Source: Argopecten irradians (taxonomy: Eukaryota > Mollusca > Bivalvia > Pectinida > Pectinidae). Taken from it: a DNA stretch of 64,000 nt. The DNA lies in the NCBI RefSeq assembly GCF_041381155.1, contig NC_091138.1, forward strand, positions 33,101,604 to 33,165,603, in the 5' to 3' direction. Each line of letters starts with the position of its first letter. Positions within the stretch are counted from its first letter, which is position 1. Shown here in pieces: positions 56,701-64,000 of the stretch. The notes under the pieces are model-generated. The model had not been told where the DNA came from. It was given only the letters and a program-made list of their open reading frames with translations, and searched no databases. A program made the position numbers and the translations under genes.

Positions 56701-58520
56701 AAAAATATATCAGAAATTGGGTGTTGAACACATATTTGAATCAACCAAGATTACCACTTTAGATCAACAACTAAATTTATGGCCTATTCCACTGATTAAA
56801 AACCCTGTTGAGAGTTTGACTCAATAAATACTTCTCTGGAATGAACTCGTTATTGATTTAAATTTGATAGCGACTGTAAATGAATATTACAGTCTGTTTT
56901 ACAGTTTGTTCAATCATGTTTGAATTACATCTTATTAATGTATACTTGTGTTGTATATAGGGCAAGGAAAATGAAAGAGAGACTTGGTTTGACAGAGGTC
57001 AGGAAAGCAGCAAACAGAATGAACTTTGGAGAAGTAAGTACTTAATACAGAGGTGAAATTGTTTTCATACAGTATTTGAGAGGTGATATGCTATAGTGGA
57101 AAGGAGATTACCAGTCTGTCATAAATCTCAGGGGTCAAATAACTTGAAATAATTCATTGAATTCTCAATAACAAGGTGGCTGTTGAAGCTGTTATGCTGC
57201 CTATAGCTCATAGATGACATTTAAGGTAATAATACCCAAAAGATAATGATGTATCCTGACACAAAGAGGATACATTGAATCCCACATGACTCCATGTTAA
57301 AGGGCTGCTCAGTTTCTTCTCATTAGTAATTTTGATCTCTTACTTATTTTCAGATAGAAGAAGATGCTTATCAGGATGACCTTGGCTTCTCCTTGGGAAC
57401 GCTGGGTAAATCTTCCTCTGGACGTATCCGAGGACCTGTTGTGGACTCAAAAACAAAGGCCAAGATCTCCAAAACGTTACAAGTAAGTTCAAAATAATTA
57501 CCTTAACTATAAGCTGATTAATTATGTTTGTCTAATCAATTGAGACATACATGTAGTCTTCTTCTTCTGTGAAATTTTGCAGAAAGCATGCATGGTCAAA
57601 GGTCAATAAAAATTGTGAATTATATGGCCGCCACTCTCAGGAGTCAATAAGAGTGCAGACTGAGAGCCAGGGGTTGATGGAGACCTTAGTATCAATATAC
57701 TGTACAAGAACTGTATTGTTCAATGTTCCTTGCCGTTTTATTTAATAGAGTTGGATGACTATTAGCTATTCTGTTGCAGTTAAAGGTACAGAAACAGAAC
57801 CAGACATGGGGAGGAAGTACTACAGTCAAACGACAGGTGTCGGGTACAGCCTCCAGTGTAGCATTCACACCCCTACAGGTAAGTGAAACAACATTTTATA
57901 TTAAAACTTATGTCAGGAAATTAAATCAAAATTACTTGAAAAAAAACCCCATTTATTTAAACCACTTTCATTGATAAACATTATTTTTATGGCGCTTTCA
58001 ACAGAGTTACAAAGATGATATATAGATAGCTTTTCTTTCACTCTCTGTCAGCTTTGATGTTTTACATGCAGCTCTGTAAATAACATTATATAGTAATACA
58101 AGAGATAGACCAGCCAAACTTGGAATACAACAATGTAAAAAAGGTTTTGTGGAGTAACTTGGAATACAACAATGTAAAAAAGGTTTTGTGGAGTAAAAAT
58201 TTCACATTTAAAATATGTTTATGTTTTTGTGACATCAGGGTAACATCTGCTTTAATATGCAATTGTCTTTGTGCTTACATCTGTAACAAATTCTTATCTG
58301 TCCTTGAATTATTTTACGGCCTAGACAGAATAGTGTAGATGGAATTGAGGAGTTTCAGTCATGAATTAGTAAATAAGAAACTGTTTTATTGATCCCTAAT
58401 TATTTTGTGCAGGGATTGGAGATTGTAAATCCACAAGCAGCAGAAAAGAAGGTCTCTGGAGGAAGCTCAACTTACTTCTCCAGTACGGGTAGTTTTGTGA
58501 ATGTCAAACAGAACAGGTGA
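50727..58520 (+). CDS. PRPF31: PRPF31, U4/U6 small nuclear ribonucleoprotein Prp31, 13 coding exons
   Basis: Core spliceosome protein that bridges the U4 snRNA-15.5K complex to U5 in the tri-snRNP, in the nucleus. Coding exons: 50773-50946, 51194-51251, 51553-51636, 52035-52132, 52520-52629, 52919-52970, 53536-53653, 54112-54269, 56460-56677, 56961-57033, 57354-57482, 57780-57878, 58413-58520. The total is 1479 bp, 492 residues, against about 499 in vertebrates; all phases agree. It starts MSLADELIADYEDADDD. The NOSIC region has HKFTRDHYSKRFPELESL; the Nop domain has TFIAPNVTIIVGASIAAKLMG and LSKMPACNVQSLGAQRKT; the C-terminal part has RKMKERLGLTEVRKAANRM and GTASSVAFTPLQGLEIVNPQ. An untranslated leader segment begins after the acceptor at 50726. 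Exon 3 is followed by a 100-bp duplication of its end. Confidence 0.96.
51597..51796. repeat. 100-bp tandem duplication of PRPF31 exon 3 end, donor and intron
   Basis: The first copy holds the last 40 coding bases of exon 3 and 60 intron bases; the second (51697-51796) is almost identical and keeps the donor as ATCA|GTAAGTAAAT. Using the second donor would add 100 bp and shift the frame. There is no obvious acceptor directly before the second exon fragment, though CTTTTAG lies 23 bases upstream. Confidence 0.92.
53053..53240. mobile_element. Small decayed MITE, CAGTCAAACCTACATG ends
   Basis: CAGTCAAACCTACATGTAGA and the inverse AAATAACGAGGTGTGAATGTA are weak inverted termini, with repeated GTAACTCAA motifs inside. 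It resembles the CAGT-ended families at 25.9 and 39.7 kb. It lies in the PRPF31 intron between exons 6 and 7. Confidence 0.45.
53258..53461. mobile_element. MITE copy, family of 56220-56379
   Basis: Shares ACAAATTCATGGTTAT, GTAGTCATTTTCATTCCCTGTCAA and GGTCTCCAGAGGTTCCTTATAAC with the copy at 56220-56379. Ends are TACTGGTTATAA and TTATAACCATATTTTACTGTA. It lies in the same intron as the preceding element. Confidence 0.6.
54424..55892. repeat. Hairpin-tailed repeat element, reverse copy, about 9 core units
   Basis: Starts with the palindrome CCCACCATCATCAGATGG-TGGG and CAAATCGCCCTGCGTCCGTGG, then GTCCGTCGTCC runs. Core units of about 155-157 bp follow, with TTCAAACTTCACATGGAGG, AACAAGATGGCCGCCAGGC and GCCATCTTGGATTTT. 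A 229-codon minus-strand frame here is a repeat artefact. It lies in the PRPF31 intron between exons 8 and 9; the opposite-orientation relative is at 32940-33972. Confidence 0.88.
55900..56019. repeat. Short direct repeat, period about 79 bp
   Basis: AGTTCGCGGAGTTAACATTTG at 55895 and AGTTCGCGAAGTTAACATTT at 55980, each followed by GCAGATTTAAAATTGAATTG. These are two copies in the intron and of unknown origin. Confidence 0.6.
56220..56379. mobile_element. MITE with CAGTAAAATATGTTTATAACGG end
   Basis: Left CAGTAAAATATGTTTATAACG and right CGTTATAACCGTGTTTTAATG are imperfect inverted repeats. Internal GGTTATAACGTAGTAATTTTC matches the copy at 53258-53461. About 160 bp, no coding content. Confidence 0.65.
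58119..58196. repeat. 39-bp tandem duplication in PRPF31 intron 12
   Basis: CTTGGAATACAACAATGTAA and the next 19 bases occur twice with no visible differences, so the duplication is recent. Confidence 0.88.
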
Positions 58521-60434
58521 AGATGACATGTAACACTACAATATACTCCATCACAACGGCAAAACGTGACGGCTTTGTTGGGACATGCTCCAGAGAGAGA
58601 GAGAGGCTGGTGGTCAAGGAGATATTTATTACTGACTCTTGCACCAAACACGATTCATTTAAAGCCGCAAGACTGGCATAGACTTTTAAAGTCTTGGTGA
58701 GGAAATTTTCCTGGAGGCAGTATTGGTCTGCGATGAATTCTGTTTCATATTGAAAGATTCTCAAAAGTTGCTGTGTACTCATAATCCTCTGAAGTTTTTA
58801 TGTTTTCCCCAATATGAGGTAAATTATGTCCAAACAATGTGAAACAACCATGTATATTTATCATGCTACTGTCATATCCACATACAATTTGCCAAGTTCA
58901 GTGGAATTTTCATGACATAGTGAAAGTTTATCTATGTAAGAGCTATCATTGTAAATGGTAGTGGAAAAGGTATAATAAATCTAGGAAATCTTGTTATTTT
59001 TAAGAATTTTTGTTAAATAAAATGTCTACGTAGGAATCATGATTTGGTGTTGTGGTTTGTTTTTAGTTCAGACGACCTAACACTACCGACACGTGAAATT
59101 AAACCATTATGTTTCCCTTAGTCCCTAGCTGTGATTTACTGCATTTTCAGTCCAACCAAACAGCATCTATTTAATACTATCACTACATATATTTCACAGT
59201 AGTAATTATTGTAGGGCATAATCCATAATTTCCTGCATATTACCTGCACCGGATTATAAACCGCTTGAAACAAAAGTAGGCATTTGCTTTGATTTTGTAA
59301 AATAAATGCCAGATTGCCCACATGTATCAGTTGTAAACTTTGGAAAAAAAGAGTAATGTTTATTAATAATGGTATGAGTCTAATTATGGTATAATTATGA
59401 TATCATTACAAGTATTTCAAAGATGTAAAGTTTAAAATGTGTTGCTTTAAATAAGATTTCAAATACAAAAAAAAAAATCAAAAAAAATCGGCTCATTTAA
59501 AAAACTTTTCATTGGAAAGGGGTAACTCAGATATTCACGTGTTTATTTTCTGTAGAAATAACTTACAAAGTATTGCCAGCAAATTTTTCTGAAATTTGTA
59601 TACCTAGTACCAGAGAATACGCAGGAAATTATGGTACATTTACATTGTTATTTGAACTGCCATCATAAATAGGTACCAAACGTGCATCCATTCAACAATA
59701 AAACTAGTAGTAACATGTACAATAATCATAATTATAAAGCAAACATCAATTACAATTGGAATCAAGCCATTTATTATACAATATTGTTGGATCTTAAACA
59801 CAAATGGTTACATAAAAATAAATTCTATCAGTGATGAAAATTATTAGCAAAAAAAATTAAAAGGCCTGTGTTTTAGTGAGTGATGTAATTTGGACCGAAT
59901 TACTAGCACAAAAATTGGTTTGTTGTCATTATTCTAATAGGATATATATTGGATCTATATACATAAATAATCTATTTTTTTCTGTATCCTAGTACAAATT
60001 TTTGCCATGGTTCTACTAGAGTAAATGCAATTTGACTATGCTATGATACAATTTTATAATGTTTACACAATCCATACTGAAGCATTACATTTATAGAGTC
60101 TTACTCATAATAGAATATTATTTTTATATATAATTCATGATAATTGAATTAAAGATCAATATAATAAATTAAACATTCTGGTTTGTTACTTAAAGCTAGA
60201 TAAAAAAAAATTTGCATAATTATAAAATCACTATTTAGAGAGAACAGACAAAAAAGTTTTGTAGCATTTTTCAGATCATCCCTGTAACTATTATAGTTTC
60301 AATTTTATATATGATAAGTTATACGTAGTGCAAAGTAGTCTTCACAGAATTTAAGAAAAGAAATCATCCATTAAGTTCGCTAGACAAGCTCTTCTTTTGT
60401 TGTTACTTTCAAGGAACTTCACCATTAAGACATC
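58521..60434. other. Tail-to-tail spacer: PRPF31 3' UTR and 3' UTR of the HSP20-domain gene
   Basis: After the PRPF31 stop, an AATAAA signal at 59016-59021 is a good poly(A) candidate, giving a 3' UTR of about 500 bases. On the minus strand an AATAAA at 59775-59770 could end the HSP20-domain gene about 660 bases after its stop. The rest is AT-rich without recognised elements. Confidence 0.5.
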
Positions 60435-63400
60435 TTATTCCACTTTTGTATCAGCAGTCTTTTCATCTTTAGCCGGGACCATAATTCTAAGAACACCGTG
60501 AGGTGACCTCGAAACATGTACTTTGCTGATGTCGCTATCTCCGGTAATTTTAAATTTTCGAAGTATTTCCCCTCCATCATTCACAGCCTTGACCTTCACT
60601 GTGTCACCAGACACTGTGACCTTGACCTCCTCTGGTTTGAAGTCGTTGACATTAACACGTTTGCGAACAACATTGGATCCATCTTCACCAGAACAGCTCC
60701 CTGAGCGGCGATATCCGTGTCCACGCCCATCCCGCTTGGATCTGCGCCCATTTCTACGATGCCCATGTCTTTCGCTACGGCCATGACCTTCTGAACCATG
60801 ATGCTGACCTCTAGTACCACGGCGATGACCTTTGGCCCGACCTTCTTGGTTTTCAGTAGACTGTTCTTCCTCTCCATCTGATTGTTTAGGACCATCTCGT
60901 CTGCCATGTCTTTTGCCATGACGTTTGTGATGGGTTCCGTCGTCATCTCTATGTCTCCTGTGGCCATGACCTTTCTTGCTGGTGCGGACATATTGATAAT
61001 AAGGATATGATACTGGCGCTGGGACGGGCGGTGGGTATGGTATGCAGACAATATCGTCTCCTTCACTGTCAGATGAGGAGGATTCGTCCTCTGTTTCTTC
61101 CTGAAAAACACAAATTTACTTCTTAAAATCTTGAAATAACAATAACAAAATTTTGTAATAACGAAAAAAATATTGTAGTAAAGGGTAAAGATCGTGTAAT
61201 AATGAGAAAAAATCTTGTGATAAGGAAATTAAAATCTTAATTTAACGAGAAAAGATCTTAAAATAACAAGAATGAAAAGTAACTTTTTTCATTTACAAAC
61301 ATTTTATTTTGATCTGTTTGCGCAAACTCCACTAGATTTAATAGAGACACATATTTTCACGATAGGAAATAGAAACATTTTGGAAGCGAAAGAAACATTA
61401 CGAAAACAGCAACAGTCTTTTCAAGATTGCTGGAAATTCCTTAAAAAACGGAGTAAAAACAATATACTTTCACCATTGGTAAACAGACCACATGAGATGT
61501 AATGTTGGGGTTAAACAAGGCGAAAATCTCTCACCGTTTTTATTTTCTATTTTTCTTAATATTTTTCTTAATGATCTTGAAGAATATCTTCACAAAAAAT
61601 AATCTTGGTATGTTTGTCAAATTATTTGTCATTTTATATGCAGATGATACTGTGCTGATGTCAGAATCACCTGAAGGTGTACAATGTGCACTTGATTGCT
61701 TTCAAAGTTACTATGACGAGTGGAAACTAACTGTTAATACACAAAAGACAAAAATAGTAATTTTTGAAAAACGCAAAAGTAGACAGCAATATAATTTCAA
61801 ATTATTTAATGATCAGATAACTCGTGAAGATTCTTATCCTTATCTTGGTATATTGTTCAATTACAACGGCTTACTACTACAATCCCCAACTTTTCAAGAG
61901 CAGTAGGTAGCTGACCATAAACAGGCGATCAGTCAGAATTAGCGGACTATACTCTCCAATGTACGTAAAATATTTCATACACGGATATGTACGCTTGAGT
62001 GTATTATGTTCACACTGTATGAATTGACCTCTTGTGGCACACAGAGGTGTGCCCAGAGTGTAATAATAAAATCTGAAATCTGAGTTGGATAACAAAAACG
62101 ACACTAAGTAAAATATACAGACTATTTATTGATGGTAAGCTCTAACAAAAACAAAACAAAATGGATGTTTCAACATATTTGGAAAGCCCGTATTAGAAAC
62201 TTAACATTTGGTGAAAGCCATGATAAAACATTGCAAAAAATGTCATTTAGACAGTTTTACTATTTGTGGGAGGCACTTTCTGGAAATATCGTAAAACAAT
62301 AGATTTTTCCTTTTCCACATAGTTTAAAGATGCTCCACCACAGTCAGAGCATAAACAATATTTGTAATTAGCACAAAAATCCACATAAAACAATTTGGTT
62401 TGCTTTTGTTGTTTGTGCAATCAGTACCTCTCTCCATATTGGGCATAATGTCAAAATGTTTTTTTCAAGATGCAATTAATTAGTTTAAATAGTAAGTAGA
62501 GTCTACTTTTATTCTACAGTAAAATAAGTAGCTCAAACTTTTTAATATGGCGATAATAGTGTTGAAAAGTAAGTAACTTTTGTTAATGCAGAAAAAATAC
62601 TAATTCGTCTGTCACTTTTTTTCATGTATAAAAAATTACAATTCGTCGACGGTGTAGCACCTTTAAAGCTCACATAGAAAGAATAACAACACAAAACCAA
62701 TGTACATGTATTCCAACAATAATGAAAATACCTATGCTGTCTTTGTTTCGTCTCTTACTTCTACCAATGGTGAAAAGATCCATTATTTTCTTCTAGTTTT
62801 TCACATGTTATCTATCAATAAGGACTTAGAATGCGCTACCGTCATACGAACGAAACAAAAAAAAAACAGTAGGTCTTTTCACAACTGCTGAAAAGCCCTA
62901 GCAAGAAACGAAGCAAAGCAATAGGCCTTTCGTAATTGGTAAACAAAACATATAAGTTGAATAATTAAACAATAAACATGTATATTACTTTATTGATAGT
63001 ATAAATGAAGGTACAATAAAGTAATATACATGTATATTGTTTAATTATTCATCTTATATCGGGTTTTTTTACCTATTACGAAAGGCCTGTTGCTTTGCTT
63101 CGTTTCTTGCTATGGCTTTCCAGCAAATGGTCGTTTAACTATTTGGTGAAAGCCCAAATCAGGTGAAAGCCCAAATCATTGTGAAACAATTTTTTTTCTA
63201 CAATTAGTTAAAACCCCGTAAAAGAAGATAAATGTATATAAAACAATGGGTCTTCTCATTTTTATGGGAAAGATCCTTGTCTTTTCACCATGTGTTGGGT
63301 CGAAACCACTTAAAAGAAAACATAGGAAACCAAGAAAAATCTATAGTTTTTTCCCCGTTGGTAGAACTTTATAACTACATAATTACATAAATAAACATTA

Positions 63401-63542
63401 CAAGACAATGAGTCTTTACACCAATGATAGAAAGACCTTTATCAGAAACGAAACAAAAATAGCCATAATCAAAATATAAAAAACAATTTCCTACCGATGA
63501 AGACCCCTCCTCCACGACAATCGTCTGCTCCTCAGTCGCCAT
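60435..63542 (-). CDS. Alpha-crystallin (HSP20)-domain protein with His/Arg-rich linker, two exons
   Basis: Exon 1 63542-63495 (MATEEQTIVVEEGSSS) joins exon 2 61100-60435 in phase 0 through a GT-AG intron; total 237 residues. Residues 1-36 are acidic (EETEDESSSSDSEGDD), 37-56 are Pro/Tyr-rich, about 58-164 are a low-complexity HG/HR/RR-rich linker, and about 165-226 match the alpha-crystallin fold: VNVNDFKPEEVKVTVSGD, ILRKFKIT and the GVLRIMVPA end strand (G-x-L-x-I/V-type). The usual C-terminal I-x-I/V anchor is absent. The family consists of ATP-independent holdase chaperones; a nuclear or nucleic-acid-linked role from the basic linker is inference. A 171-codon frame at 60596-61111 is a shadow of the linker. 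Confidence 0.85.
61480..61900 (+). mobile_element. LINE remnant: reverse transcriptase fragment
   Basis: The sequence encodes GVKQGENLSPFLFSIFLN, then, after a frame change, the polymerase motif LYADDTVLMSES, followed by LTVNTQKTKIVIFEKRK and SYPYLGILFNYNG. This order is typical of the palm and thumb of Jockey/CR1/RTE-type non-LTR reverse transcriptases. Only about 140 residues survive; there is no endonuclease, and no 3' end was identified. It is inserted in the intron of the HSP20-domain gene, on the opposite strand. Confidence 0.85.
62323..62668. mobile_element. MITE, TTAAAGATGCTCC family
   Basis: Left end TTTAAAGATGCTCCACCACAG, right end GACGGTGTAGCACCTTTAAA, with TTAGCACAAAAATCCACA and GTAAGTAACTTTTGTTAATG inside in the inverse orientation to the copies at 43.7 and 44.9 kb. 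About 346 bp, in the intron of the HSP20-domain gene. Confidence 0.8.
62886..63130. mobile_element. Foldback element, about 115-bp arms
   Basis: The left arm contains AGCAAGAAACGAAGCAAAGC and GGCCTTTCGTAAT, then ATAATTAAACAAT and CATGTATATTACTTTATTG. The right arm repeats all of these inverted (AATAAAGTAATATACATG ... ATTACGAAAGGCC ... GCTTTGCTTCGTTTCTTGCT). The spacer is about 15 bp, so the whole forms a long hairpin. It lies in the intron of the HSP20-domain gene; decayed related pieces appear at 63240-63430. Confidence 0.85.
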
Positions 63543-63664
63543 TCAAAATCTATCGTTATCAGACGTAAAACAAAATAAAACACTACTGGAGACAACTTTT
63601 CCGCAATAAAGATAATGTTCTAGATTTTCTTTACTTTTGTTCATCACATTTTGTATGACGCATC

Positions 63665-63695
<31 letters not shown>

Positions 63696-64000
63696 TAAAT
63701 TAAAGGTAAGTTGCCTTTTCCTTTATTCAGATACAGCACGTGATGCATCATAAGATTCGCAGACGATACAAATAAACAACCATATGATTCTGGTCACGTG
63801 TCTTAACCACGAGTGTTTGACAGGTTTTAGTCCTATTCATACATTTCGTTAATTTAAATTTATTTTAATTTATGTATATCTTATTTCTTATTCATTGAAT
63901 CATATACATATACTCAGATTGCTTGGCATCAAGCAATAACTTAGAATAACAATGAAATACATCTCTACTGCAAATATTATGCAAAGTTTTCTTTCATTTT
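63543..64000. promoter_or_regulatory. Upstream region of the HSP20-domain gene
   Basis: About 130 bases upstream of the ATG is an AT-repeat (TATATATATATATTTATATA, 63667-63691). Two CACGTG E-boxes occur (near 63738 and 63795, the latter GTCACGTG). One weak heat-shock-like half-site cluster (GTTCTAGATTTTC, 63617-63629) is present, but no clean triple nGAAn array. No start site can be fixed. Confidence 0.35.

Noticed and set aside
60596-61111. 171-codon minus-strand open frame
   Set aside because: It is a shadow frame of the His/Arg-rich linker. The frame carrying the alpha-crystallin domain, a clean acceptor at 61101-61103 and a phase-matched first exon is different.
61272-61502. 76-codon plus-strand frame as the N-terminal part of the LINE protein
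   Set aside because: No similarity to reverse transcriptase is visible before the VKQGE motif; the sequence resembles nearby intron repeats instead.
63617-63629. Heat-shock element upstream of the HSP20-domain gene
   Set aside because: Only partial TTC/GAA half-sites are present with imperfect spacing; too weak to call.

Overview
This is an AT-rich, intron-rich animal nuclear window, most likely from a marine bivalve or another lophotrochozoan. That placement is an inference from the gene structures, many short non-autonomous transposons, and repeat families with (ACGG)n tails and terminal hairpins of a kind familiar from mollusc genomes. No prokaryotic signals (operons, Shine-Dalgarno sites, CRISPR) are present.

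Three protein genes can be assembled by hand from splice sites and codon phase. (1) Minus strand, 40718 down to 6446: a 36-coding-exon type I membrane protein of about 1647 residues with 3 Ig, 10 DB-type cysteine modules, 6 fibronectin III, 1 PAN/apple-like domain, 4 Pro/Thr linkers, one membrane helix and a short tail. It resembles the nematode Ig/FN3/DB-domain proteins and is built from five DB-DB-FN3 cassettes. (2) Plus strand, 50773 to 58520: PRPF31, the U4/U6 snRNP splicing factor, 13 coding exons, 492 residues. (3) Minus strand, 63542 down to 60435: a two-exon gene for a 237-residue protein with an acidic N-terminus, a long His/Arg/Gly-rich linker and a C-terminal alpha-crystallin (HSP20) domain. 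The longest open frame over this last locus is a shadow frame and hides it.

Layout: 1-6445 is 3' flank of gene 1 with a 36-bp minisatellite and a foldback; 6446-40718 is gene 1, whose introns hold five large tandem arrays, transposon copies and a SINE; 40.8-43.6 kb is a 145-bp tandem-repeat element in the 5' region; 43.7-50.5 kb is a transposon-rich spacer between the divergent genes 1 and 2, including a roughly 2.7-kb interval bounded by long inverted repeats; 50.8-58.5 kb is PRPF31; 58.5-60.4 kb separates PRPF31 tail-to-tail from gene 3; the gene 3 intron (61.1-63.5 kb) holds a LINE reverse-transcriptase remnant and two inverted-repeat elements.

The most unusual feature is that several tandem arrays are copies of genuine exon-intron junctions: about 80 copies of the acceptor of one DB exon (53-bp unit), about 29 copies of the donor of an Ig exon (23 bp), about 28 copies of the donor of a linker exon (14-17 bp), an 87-bp donor duplication on the same DB exon, a 50-bp donor repeat by the membrane exon, and a 100-bp exon/donor duplication in PRPF31. 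Two one-base frame slips in gene 1 (exons 17 and 25) are noted.
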